Assembly (NCBI RefSeq): GCF_001953985.1
Contig: NZ_MBEI01000079.1
Span: forward strand, 186,001-250,000
Direction: 5' to 3'
Origin: Mycobacterium colombiense
GTDB taxonomy: Bacteria; Actinomycetota; Actinomycetes; Mycobacteriales; Mycobacteriaceae
Length of the DNA: 64,000 bases
Shown: in pieces, positions 47,661 to 54,844 of the stretch
How positions within the stretch are numbered: the stretch's first letter is position 1
How the letters are laid out: each line of letters opens with the position of its first letter
Made by a program: the position numbers and the translations under genes
The notes under the pieces: model-generated
Told to the model about the DNA's origin: nothing
The model's database searches: none
The model's input: the letters and a program-made list of their open reading frames with translations, nothing else

Positions 47661-48472
47661 GCTCGCCACTGGCACCCATCGGGGTCTTCGACTCCGGTGT
47701 CGGGGGGCTCACCGTCGCGCGGGCGATCATCGACCAGCTGCCCGACGAGGACATCATCTATGTCGGCGATACCGGCCACGGTCCGTATGGCCCGTTGACC
47801 ATCCCCGAGGTTCGCGCGCACGCGCTGGCCATCGGCGACGACCTCGTCGGCCGCGGCGTCAAGGCATTGGTCATCGCCTGCAACACGGCCTCCGCGGCGT
47901 GCCTGCGGGACGCTCGCGAACGCTATGACGTTCCCGTCGTCGAGGTGATCCTGCCGGCGGTGCGCCGCGCGGTCGCCACCACCCGCAACGGGCGCATCGG
48001 CGTCATCGGCACCCAGGCGACCATCACCTCGCACGCCTATCAGGACGCGTTCGCCGCGGCCCGCGACACCGAGATCACCGCGGTGGCCTGCCCGCGCTTC
48101 GTCGACTTCGTGGAGCGCGGCGTGACGAGTGGTCGTCAGGTGCTCGGGTTGGCCGAGGGCTATCTGGAGCCGTTGCAGCGCGCGCAGGTGGACACGCTGG
48201 TGCTCGGCTGCACCCACTATCCGTTGCTGTCCGGGCTCATCCAGTTGGCGATGGGTGACAACGTGACGCTGGTTTCCAGCGCCGAGGAAACCGCCAAGGA
48301 GGTGCTCCGGGTGCTGACCGAACGAGACTTGCTCCGGCCTCACGATGCGCCGCCCGCGACACGGGTTTTCGAAGCCACCGGCGACCCCGACGCATTCACC
48401 GCCTTGGCGGCGCGCTTCCTGGGTCCGGCGGTCACCGGCGTCCAGCCTGTTCATCAGGTGCGCATTGATTAA
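47657..48472 (+). CDS. murI: Glutamate racemase
   Basis: 271 residues. Makes D-glutamate for peptidoglycan. Both catalytic Cys are readable: VIACNTASAACLRDA and LVLGCTHYPLLSGL. The start IGVFDSGVGGLTVARAI has the first Asp-Ser pair, and GDTGHGPYG follows. ATG 47657 overlaps the rhomboid stop by 4 nt, so the two are co-translated. Orthologue of Rv1338. Confidence 0.96.
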   Translation: MSSPLAPIGVFDSGVGGLTVARAIIDQLPDEDIIYVGDTGHGPYGPLTIPEVRAHALAIGDDLVGRGVKALVIACNTASAACLRDARERYDVPVVEVILPAVRRAVATTRNGRIGVIGTQATITSHAYQDAFAAARDTEITAVACPRFVDFVERGVTSGRQVLGLAEGYLEPLQRAQVDTLVLGCTHYPLLSGLIQLAMGDNVTLVSSAEETAKEVLRVLTERDLLRPHDAPPATRVFEATGDPDAFTALAARFLGPAVTGVQPVHQVRID

Positions 48473-48550
48473 CGGCGGGACGAGATTCTGGTCACACCAA
48501 TGCGGCCATGTTTTCGTCATGGTGCCATTGGGCATGGCACAGTGGTGTCC

Positions 48551-49327
48551 GTGCGAATAACCGTGCTCGGCTGCTCGGGCAGCGTGGTGGGTCCGGATTC
48601 GCCCGCGTCGGGTTATCTGCTCCGGGCACCGGACACTCCGCCGTTGGTCATCGACTTCGGTGGGGGCGTTCTGGGTGCGCTACAGCGCTATGCCGATCCC
48701 GGTTCCGTGCACGTGCTGTTGTCCCATTTACACGCCGACCACTGTCTGGATTTGCCCGGACTTTTCGTGTGGCGCCGCTACCATCCGACGCGTCCGCTGG
48801 GTAAGGCGTTGCTGTATGGCCCGGGGGACACCTGGTCGCGGCTGGGTGCGGCGTCGTCACCGTATGGCGGCGAGATCGACGACTGCTCGGACATTTTCGA
48901 TGTTCGGCATTGGGTCGAAGGCGAGCCGGTGACGATCGGCGCGCTGACGGTGACGCCGCGAGTGGTGGCTCATCCGACCGAGTCCTACGGCTTGAAGATC
49001 ACCGACCCCTCCGGCGCCTCGTTCGTCTACAGCGGTGACACCGGCTTCTGCGATCAGCTCGTCGAGCTGGCTCGCGGCGCCGACGTCTTCCTCTGCGAGG
49101 CCTCGTGGACGCACTCGCCGGACCGTCCACCCGCGCTGCACCTGTCGGGCACCGAGGCGGGCCGGGCCGCGGCCGCAGCCGGCGTGCACGAACTCTTGCT
49201 CACCCACATCCCGCCGTGGACCTCGCGTGAGGATGTCATCAGCGAGGCCAAGGCCGAGTTCGATGGTCCCGTGCATGCGGTGGTGTGCGGTGAGACCTTC
49301 GATATCCGCCGCTCCGAGCGGGTCTGA
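48551..49327 (+). CDS. Cyclic-nucleotide phosphodiesterase, metallo-beta-lactamase fold (Rv1339-like)
   Basis: 258 residues from GTG 48551 (VRITVLGCSGSVVGPDSPAS). Metal-binding motif HLHADHCLDLPGL, then AHPTESYGLKI, a metal Asp in FVYSGDTGFCD and the late His in LLLTHIPPWTS. The family is the atypical class II cAMP phosphodiesterase of mycobacteria. The frame is open to ATG 48500, which would add 17 residues (ending IGHGTVVS) that are also present in the annotated M. tuberculosis protein, so either start may be right. In a window with two class III cyclases and a cNMP sensor this is the cAMP-removing arm. Confidence 0.92.
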   Translation: MRITVLGCSGSVVGPDSPASGYLLRAPDTPPLVIDFGGGVLGALQRYADPGSVHVLLSHLHADHCLDLPGLFVWRRYHPTRPLGKALLYGPGDTWSRLGAASSPYGGEIDDCSDIFDVRHWVEGEPVTIGALTVTPRVVAHPTESYGLKITDPSGASFVYSGDTGFCDQLVELARGADVFLCEASWTHSPDRPPALHLSGTEAGRAAAAAGVHELLLTHIPPWTSREDVISEAKAEFDGPVHAVVCGETFDIRRSERV

Positions 49328-49369
49328 GCCACCCGCGGCGCCGCCGAATTGCCCGCTAGTGTTGGCGGC

Positions 49370-50149
49370 GTGACGAGACGAGAAGACGGCCGCCTTGACG
49401 ACGAGCTTCGGCCCGTTGTCATCACCCGCGGTTTCACTGACCACCCCGCCGGTTCGGTATTGATCGAATTCGGCCACACCAAGGTCATGTGCACCGCAAG
49501 CGTGACCGAGGGGGTGCCGCGCTGGCGCAAGGGGTCGGGCCTGGGGTGGCTGACCGCCGAGTACGCAATGCTGCCGTCGGCGACCCACACCCGCTCGGAC
49601 CGCGAATCGGTGAAGGGCCGCCTGTCCGGGCGCACCCAGGAGATCAGCCGGCTGATCGGACGGTCGCTGCGGGCATGCATCGACCTGGCGGCGCTGGGGG
49701 AGAACACCATCGCCGTCGACTGCGACGTCTTGCAGGCCGACGGCGGAACCCGCACCGCGGCCATCACGGGCGCCTTCGTGGCGTTGTCCGACGCGGTGAC
49801 CTATCTCGCGGCGGCGGGCAAGCTGTCGGATCCGCGGCCGTTGTCGTGTGCGATCGCGGCGGTCAGCGTCGGCGTGGTCGACGGGCGGATCCGGGTCGAC
49901 CTGCCCTACGAGGAGGACTCCCGCGCCGAGGTCGACATGAACGTCGTCGCCACCGACACCGGGACCCTCGTCGAGGTTCAGGGGACCGGTGAGGGGGCGA
50001 CGTTCCCGCGCTCGACGCTGGACAAGTTGCTCGACGTGGCGCTGGGTGCCTGCGACAAGCTGTTCGCCGCGCAGCGCGAGGCGCTCCAGCAGCCATACCC
50101 CGGTGTGCTTCCGGAGGGTGCCCCGACGCCGAAGGCGTTCGGCAGCTGA
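49370..50149 (+). CDS. rph: Ribonuclease PH
   Basis: 259 residues from GTG 49370 (VTRREDGRLDDELRPVVITR), the M. tuberculosis length. Phosphorolytic trimming of tRNA 3' ends. Seen: GSVLIEFGHTKVMCTASVTE, MLPSATHTRSDRESVKGRLSGRTQ split over the substrate-binding Arg-rich segment, DCDVLQADGGTRTAAITGA and DLPYEEDSRAEVDMNVV with the metal acidic residues. In M. tuberculosis rdgB follows directly; here two reverse-strand genes lie between. Confidence 0.96.
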   Translation: MTRREDGRLDDELRPVVITRGFTDHPAGSVLIEFGHTKVMCTASVTEGVPRWRKGSGLGWLTAEYAMLPSATHTRSDRESVKGRLSGRTQEISRLIGRSLRACIDLAALGENTIAVDCDVLQADGGTRTAAITGAFVALSDAVTYLAAAGKLSDPRPLSCAIAAVSVGVVDGRIRVDLPYEEDSRAEVDMNVVATDTGTLVEVQGTGEGATFPRSTLDKLLDVALGACDKLFAAQREALQQPYPGVLPEGAPTPKAFGS

Positions 50150-50205
50150 CGCCGCGGTTTAGCGTCGCCGACATCGCGGCCTAGACGAGAACCCTTCCGG
50201 GTCGG

Positions 50206-50649
50206 TCATGACCCATCCCTACGCAGCTCGAATATTGGGATGATGCGGGTGGTTTTCGACTGGTAGTTCGCGAACGCGAACGCGGGTACGGTCGCGTTGA
50301 TCTTGGGGATGATCGCCTGGCGTTCGGACGAGTCGAGCTCGTGCGCGATGACGTCGAACGAGTCGGTGGCGACTTCAACGCGCGCCCGCGGGTTCGCCCG
50401 CAGGTTGTGCACCCACCCCGGGTTGACGTCGGCGCCTCCGTAACCCGCGACGATCAGCAGCTTGCCGTCGATACGGAAGGCCACCAGCGGCGCGACGCGC
50501 GGCTCGCCGGACTTCGCGCCCGTCGTTGTGAGTAGCAACAGTTCGTTGCCCTCGAAACGCCCGCCGACCTTGCCGGCGTTGGCGCGAAACTCGTCGGTGA
50601 TGTTGTTATTGAGCGCCTTGAGCGTCTCGGTATCGGGCTTTTGACTCAC
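50206..50649 (-). CDS. Deazaflavin (F420)-dependent nitroreductase, Ddn family
   Basis: 147 residues. The Ddn fold is clear: GGRFEGNELLLLTTTGAKSG then EPRVAPLVAFRIDGKLLIVA, GGADVNPGWVHNLRANPRAR and VEVATDSFDVIAHEL. Members use F420H2 to reduce quinones, nitro drugs or other substrates; Ddn itself activates pretomanid. The substrate of this copy is unknown. Split-barrel, no membrane helix. Lies on the opposite strand to its neighbours rph and rdgB and is not at this place in M. tuberculosis. Confidence 0.92.
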   Translation of the reverse strand: MSQKPDTETLKALNNNITDEFRANAGKVGGRFEGNELLLLTTTGAKSGEPRVAPLVAFRIDGKLLIVAGYGGADVNPGWVHNLRANPRARVEVATDSFDVIAHELDSSERQAIIPKINATVPAFAFANYQSKTTRIIPIFELRRDGS

Positions 50650-50724
50650 CCTGGGGGGAAGCTACTTCGTCGCTGTGTCTATTCCTTGCGAAGCGGGTCG
50701 GGTTGTAGGCCGTGCTAATGCGAC

Positions 50725-51228
50725 TTATTGCCCGATTGCGAAGCGGACGAGCGTCGTCTTGGCTGCTGCGGCAAGCAACTCTTGAGAATCCGGCTGGCGA
50801 TCGCCCGGAAGTCCCAGCATCAGACCCTTCGCCGCCTTGGGTCCGTTGCGGCTGGCGAACTCGGCGAGGATGGCGGCCTTCTGGTCGTCTTGTCTGATCG
50901 CGGTCGGCGTCGCAGTGAACCATTCGCGCTTGATCAAGACCCGCACATTCCGGGCACTGCTCAGTGCCTTGGGCCAGTTCGCGGTGCTGGATACGAGGAC
51001 ATCGCCGTCGTCCCAGGGGAAGTAGCCGATGGCGAAGGTGTACTTGTTGCCTGTCTTGCCGCCGACGTAGCTCAGCAACATCAGACGGCTGCTCACCAAC
51101 CCGTGCAGCGGGGATTTGAGCAAGGGCCGCACCACGGCGTTCGCCCTGGCGAAGAAGGTGGCTAGCCGTGCCGGGTCATCCATCACGAAGTCGAGTCTCC
51201 AAGACCGGGCCGCGATACGTCGATCCAT
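50725..51228 (-). CDS. Ddn-like nitroreductase/quinone reductase family protein
   Basis: 167 residues. A more divergent member of the same split-barrel family as the gene behind it: RPLLKSPLHGLVSSRLMLLS with a KTGNKYTFAIGYFPWDDGDV segment, NWPKALSSARNVRVLIKREW and a C-terminal helix pair. The family's GxKSG loop is GGKTGNKY here. F420 dependence is likely but not shown. Probably co-transcribed with the 147-residue gene (75-nt gap, same strand). The ATG at 51228 is followed by MDRRIAARSWRLDF, and an internal ATG 15 residues later is an alternative. Confidence 0.85.
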   Translation of the reverse strand: MDRRIAARSWRLDFVMDDPARLATFFARANAVVRPLLKSPLHGLVSSRLMLLSYVGGKTGNKYTFAIGYFPWDDGDVLVSSTANWPKALSSARNVRVLIKREWFTATPTAIRQDDQKAAILAEFASRNGPKAAKGLMLGLPGDRQPDSQELLAAAAKTTLVRFAIGQ

Positions 51229-51323
51229 CCGATTTCCGTTTTAGAGCCGTGCGGAATGGAAGCCCGTAGGCCAGCTACGCTACTCGGCATGCTGACCTGC
51301 AGGAATAGGTTTAGGAATGGCTG

Positions 51324-51935
51324 GTGACCCGGCTGCTGGTCGCCAGCCGCAACCCGAAGAAGCTGGCCGAGTTGCGCCGGGTGCTCGACGCGGCCGGCCT
51401 GACGGGATTGGCGTTGGTGTCACTCGACGACGTGGCGCCGTTCGAGGAAGCGCCGGAGACCGGCGCGATTTTCGAGGACAACGCTTTGGCCAAGGCGCGG
51501 GATGCCTTCGCCGCGAGCGGGCTGGCGAGTGTGGCCGACGATTCCGGACTGGAGGTCGCCGCGCTCAACGGCATGCCCGGCGTGCTGTCGGCGCGCTGGT
51601 CGGGTCGGCACGGAGATGACGCGGGCAACACCGCGTTGCTGCTGGCGCAACTGAGCGACGTGCCTGATGGACGGCGCGGTGCGGCGTTCGTGTCCGCGTG
51701 TGCGCTCGTCTCGGCCGCCGGCGAGGTCGTCGTCCGCGACGAGTGGCCCGGCAGCATTGCCCGCGAACCTCGCGGGGACGGTGGTTTCGGCTACGACCCG
51801 GTGTTCGTGCCCCAGGGGCACGACCGCACGGCTGCGGAGCTGACCCCGGAGGAGAAGGACGCCGTCTCGCATCGCGGTCGCGCGCTGCGGCTGCTGTTGC
51901 CGGCGTTGGAAACGCTGGCCCGATCCGGGGGATAG
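51324..51935 (+). CDS. rdgB: RdgB/HAM1 family non-canonical purine NTP pyrophosphatase
   Basis: 203 residues. Hydrolyses dITP, XTP and ITP to monophosphates so they do not enter nucleic acids. Seen: LLVASRNPKKLAELRRVL (the SxNxxK start), FEDNALAKARDAF, VADDSGLEVAALNGMPGVLS and RWSG, and the C-terminal GDGGFGYDPVFVPQGHDRT then AELTPEEKDAVSHRGRAL. GTG start at 51324. Orthologue of Rv1341. Confidence 0.95.
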   Translation: MTRLLVASRNPKKLAELRRVLDAAGLTGLALVSLDDVAPFEEAPETGAIFEDNALAKARDAFAASGLASVADDSGLEVAALNGMPGVLSARWSGRHGDDAGNTALLLAQLSDVPDGRRGAAFVSACALVSAAGEVVVRDEWPGSIAREPRGDGGFGYDPVFVPQGHDRTAAELTPEEKDAVSHRGRALRLLLPALETLARSGG

Positions 51936-52085
51936 GGCGCCCGGTCGCGGGCCTCGACGCTTGCGTCACACCAGCCCCGGCTCAGAGTGGTTGACCTTTT
52001 GCCCACCTCTGAGCGACAACCTGTTGCGCGCCCACGCTGTCGCTCCAAGGCGGGCACTTGCGGTGTCTCCTGGAGAGGCGCGTGG

Positions 52086-52436
52086 CTATAGCCCGAAACG
52101 CGCCTTGACGTCCCTGCTTTGGAAGTGTTCGACGATGATGCCGAGCAGCGGGATGGTCCCGGACAGCAGCACGCCGACCGTCTTGCCGAGCGGCCAGCGC
52201 ACCTTGACCGCCAAATTGAAGGCGGTCAGCACGTAGATGAAATACACCCACCCGTGGACCACTTCGATCCACCGGATCTCGTGGCCGAAGGCGAGGTGCG
52301 AGACGATCTCGTAGCACAGCGCGATGAGCCACAGACCCGTCGTCCACGCCATGATCCGGTAGCCGAGCAGCGCCGTGCGGATCTTGTCGACGGGCACTGC
52401 GGGCACTGATGTTCCGGGCGTCTCCGGTGTGGTCAT
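52086..52436 (-). CDS. DUF3817 family membrane protein (Rv1342c-like)
   Basis: 116 residues with three hydrophobic helices (GYRIMAWTTGLWLIALCYEI, HGWVYFIYVLTAFNLAV and TVGVLLSGTIPLLGIIVEHF). The conserved ending is EHFQSRDVKARFGL. The ATG overlaps the lprD stop by 4 nt, so the two are co-translated. The DUF3817 family is found in many actinobacteria; no function is known. Confidence 0.9.
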   Translation of the reverse strand: MTTPETPGTSVPAVPVDKIRTALLGYRIMAWTTGLWLIALCYEIVSHLAFGHEIRWIEVVHGWVYFIYVLTAFNLAVKVRWPLGKTVGVLLSGTIPLLGIIVEHFQSRDVKARFGL

Positions 52437-52813
52437 GCGGTTGTCCTCTTCTGCTTTTCGGCGTCTTGCGCGGCGAGCTCGGCAAGGTAGGCGTTGTACT
52501 CGCGCAGCGCGGGGTCGTCGAGTGCCTGCGACGCGGGCTTGGGCCGCTCGGGCAGCAGCCCGGCGGGTATCTCCGTCATCGCGTCTGTGCTCCGCGGCTG
52601 TGGTGGTTCCTCTTCATAGCGAACGAATTTGCGGTAGGCGTAGACACAGAATCCGGCGAACAGCGGCCACTGCAACGCATAGCCCAGGTTCTGAAAGGAG
52701 CCGGAGACGGAATTGAACCTGGTCCACTGCCACCAGCCCAGGGCCAGGCAGCCGCACGCCGCGACGATCACCAGCGCGATGAGCGCGGGCCTGCGACGAT
52801 GCGTAGTGGACAC
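52433..52813 (-). CDS. lprD: LprD-like putative lipoprotein/membrane protein
   Basis: 126 residues from GTG 52813. The N-terminal signal RRRPALIALVIVAACGCLAL has a VAAC lipobox, but it is followed by GWWQWTRFN and a second hydrophobic stretch (ALQWPLFAGFCVYAYRKFV). That also fits a two-helix membrane protein. The rest is a hydrophilic tail ending EYNAYLAELAAQDAEKQKR. A longer frame upstream is antisense to the LAGLIDADG gene's opposite strand and is rejected. Downstream of, and on the same strand as, the HTH-LAGLIDADG gene. Confidence 0.85.
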   Translation of the reverse strand: MSTTHRRRPALIALVIVAACGCLALGWWQWTRFNSVSGSFQNLGYALQWPLFAGFCVYAYRKFVRYEEEPPQPRSTDAMTEIPAGLLPERPKPASQALDDPALREYNAYLAELAAQDAEKQKRTTA

Positions 52814-52829
52814 CCCTTGACCGTACCGC

Positions 52830-53567
52830 TCACGATTTGGGCCCGACGAATTCGTCGAGCCGTGCCACCGCTGCCTTGCGATAGATGGCGATGACGTAGC
52901 GACTGGATCGGGTCCACGGGATGCCAAGGTGGTCGAGCGCGGCAGTGAACAGCCCGCGGATATCGTCGGAACGGTTTGAGAAGTGGTACCGCACGCTTCG
53001 GACCCCGCGGTCGTTCGCCACCACACGGCATCCGTCGCTTTCGATGAGGCCGCGAACGAATTCCTCGGTGGCCTGTTTGACAAGAGCCTGCTGCCAAGGT
53101 TCCAGCCGAATCGGCCTCAGGTGCTTGCGGCCGGGGCCATGTTGAGGGAACAAACATGGCCAGTGTTTTGAGTACAGCGAGACGACTACGCAGCCAGTCG
53201 GCTGTCGGTGGATCGATGCGAGCTGGCCGGGCATCAGGGTATCTATGGCCACGCGGCAGCGGTCGATGATTCCGGGATATGCCTTATCCAACGTCACGCG
53301 AAGACGCCAGATCCGTCGGTCGCGTGATATGCAGCCGTCGCCGAGGTACAGGCCGAGGAGATAGGAATATGGCGCTGCCGGAAGAGCGGCAAACTCATGA
53401 AGGGTGCCACAGTCTGATCCACCCGCGGACCGCGATCGAATTTGTGGACGGCATCGCCAGTCCCGCACCGTCTGCCGCGGTACGCCGAGTTGTCGCCCAA
53501 TCGCGCAGTCGTTTATGCCGGCGGCGATGAGTCGCCGCGCAGCATCGAACTGCTCCGCGGACCGCAT
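52830..53567 (-). CDS. HTH plus LAGLIDADG homing-endonuclease-type protein
   Basis: 245 residues. Residues 5-38 form a recombinase-type HTH (FDAARRLIAAGINDCAIGRQ, then LGVPRQTVRDWRC). The rest is a LAGLIDADG fold: motif 1 LLGLYLGDGC (70-79, acidic Asp77) and motif 2 VRGLIESDGC (171-180, acidic Asp178), about 100 residues apart as in single-chain enzymes. It is free-standing, not inside an intein or intron that I can see. Start ATG 53567 has GAGAAAGGC upstream. It ends 16 nt before lprD and begins 89 nt from the tRNA-Leu. It may be a homing endonuclease or a domesticated DNA-binding protein like WhiA. Confidence 0.85.
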   Translation of the reverse strand: MRSAEQFDAARRLIAAGINDCAIGRQLGVPRQTVRDWRCRPQIRSRSAGGSDCGTLHEFAALPAAPYSYLLGLYLGDGCISRDRRIWRLRVTLDKAYPGIIDRCRVAIDTLMPGQLASIHRQPTGCVVVSLYSKHWPCLFPQHGPGRKHLRPIRLEPWQQALVKQATEEFVRGLIESDGCRVVANDRGVRSVRYHFSNRSDDIRGLFTAALDHLGIPWTRSSRYVIAIYRKAAVARLDEFVGPKS

Positions 53568-53656
53568 TTGGATGCCTTTCTCTTCGGTTATCGGTCAAGC
53601 TAGGCCTGATTACCGACAAGTTGTGGAGTCGTCGAAGCTGTACGATCTCTACGCGC

Positions 53657-53740
53657 GCGGGCGTGGCGAAATTGGTATACGCGCCGGCTTTAGGTGCCGG
53701 TGCTCGAGAGAGCGTGAGGGTTCGAGTCCCTCCGCCCGCA
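53657..53740 (+). tRNA. tRNA-Leu (anticodon UAG)
   Basis: 84 nt. Acceptor GCGGGCG pairs with CGCCCGC (53733-53739). Anticodon stem CCGGC/GCCGG encloses loop TTTAGGT with anticodon TAG. The long variable arm GCTC-gaga-GAGC is typical of Leu. T arm GAGGG-TTCGAGT-CCCTC. Discriminator A. CCA is not encoded. It decodes CUA and possibly other CUN codons. Confidence 0.96.
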
Positions 53741-53828
53741 CTCGACACCCGAGACGAAATCTCGAAGACATAAGCGTCAAACCCTTCCTGGCGGGTATCT
53801 GGAACTCACGGGACACAAGGGAGACGCC

Positions 53829-54158
53829 ATGCCCACTGGAAACGAGCCCACAGCACGAGGCGAAAAGGCCTTCACCGCAGAAGATGTCGAACTCGCCGAA
53901 CACAACGCCGCCGCGGCCCGCGAACGCGCCGCTCGCGCGGGACTGTCCGCGGCCCACAGCTTCGAGGAATCGGCGCTCCAGCACGAACGGGTCGCCGAGA
54001 TTCAAGATCAAACCATCCGACAGGGCGTATCGCACACGGACGTGCACCGCACGTCTGCGCTCAAGCACCGCCAGGCGGCCGAAGAGGATCGCAAGCTCGC
54101 CGCCCTGAAGCGGAAGGAATCCGAAGCCGACCTCGCCTCGGCGCCGGGCACCGACTGA
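53829..54158 (+). CDS. Small charged helical protein, conserved in mycobacteria
   Basis: 109 residues, start ATG 53829 with GGGAGACGCC upstream. Very rich in Ala, Glu, Arg and His with little hydrophobic content; long helical stretches (VELAEHNAAAARERAARAGL, HERVAEIQDQTIRQGV, KHRQAAEEDRKLAALKRKES) suggest coiled coil. No domain recognised. It overlaps nothing and is 6 nt from the convergent DCC gene. Function unknown; may be an orphan stress or nucleoid-type protein. Confidence 0.75.
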   Translation: MPTGNEPTARGEKAFTAEDVELAEHNAAAARERAARAGLSAAHSFEESALQHERVAEIQDQTIRQGVSHTDVHRTSALKHRQAAEEDRKLAALKRKESEADLASAPGTD

Positions 54159-54164
54159 CGCCGG

Positions 54165-54590
54165 TCAGTCCGCCACAAAGCGGGCGCGAACCTCCGGGGC
54201 CGGCAGCGGGCAACTGTCGTACTTGCCGCCGACGCGATAGCGGATCGCGGCGAACCTGTCGTAGAGCCAATCGCGCAGCGGAGCCGGAATGACGCGCGCG
54301 ACCACGAACATTCGCCACGGTCCGCCGAGATAATCCGCCACGCGCAGGACGGCCTCGGATCGGACGCCCACCCGTTCCGAGGGGCCGCCCGGGTCATTCA
54401 CAAACACCACCGAGTCGACGTTGCCGATCTCCGGGTGCCGCTCGATGATCGCCTTGGCGAAGACACTGTCCAGCGCTGCGAAGCGCAGCGGACCGCTGGG
54501 ATCGAACCGAAGGATCGTGCGCACCGACCGGTTGCACACCCCGCAGACCCCGTCGTACAGCAGCACGGGCGCCACCAACTCACCGCTCAC
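54165..54590 (-). CDS. DCC family thiol-disulfide oxidoreductase (DUF393)
   Basis: 141 residues from GTG 54590. The N-terminal motif LYDGVCGVCNRSVRTIL carries the CxxC pair of the family, followed by RFAALDS and the conserved VVFVNDPGGPSERV, SEAVLRVADYLGGPWRM and PLRDWLYDRFAAIRYRV. The fold is thioredoxin-like. A longer frame starting 48 nt upstream adds MPYHRSTWPPLGNLAG, which does not fit the family. Its promoter side faces irtA, so the IdeR-type box at 54626 could affect both genes. Confidence 0.9.
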   Translation of the reverse strand: MSGELVAPVLLYDGVCGVCNRSVRTILRFDPSGPLRFAALDSVFAKAIIERHPEIGNVDSVVFVNDPGGPSERVGVRSEAVLRVADYLGGPWRMFVVARVIPAPLRDWLYDRFAAIRYRVGGKYDSCPLPAPEVRARFVAD

Positions 54591-54625
54591 GCCTGCCAGG
54601 TTACCGAGCGGGGGCCAGGTTGACC

Positions 54626-54644
54626 TATGGTAAGGCAACCCTTA
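54626..54644. promoter_or_regulatory. Candidate IdeR (iron) box upstream of irtA
   Basis: TATGGTAAGGCAACCCTTA agrees with the 19-bp IdeR consensus TTAGGTTAGGCTAACCTAA at 13 positions, including the central AGGC and the ACC/CCT half. It lies about 200 nt before the irtA start and 36 nt from the divergent DCC gene. IdeR with iron is expected to repress irtA-irtB. Confidence 0.65.
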
Positions 54645-54844
54645 GTTTGTGGGGGTAACGTACCAAGTCGTGACCGGCTGGCCGGTGATCGCGGCGCCCA
54701 CGTGTGGGGTCGTGGTAGGCGTCGAATTCAGGTTGTGCGCGCCCCATGGGCCGCATCGATCCCTGGCCTCGTGGCGGTGAACCCGCCGGGTCGTCAGATC
54801 GGCGAGGCCGTCGCGGCGCGGAGCGCCGCGAGAAAGGACCGCTA

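Noticed and set aside
53568..53656. tRNA-linked attachment site (duplicated tRNA 3' end)
   Set aside because: No second copy of the tRNA-Leu 3' segment was found in the window, so integration at this tRNA is not supported.
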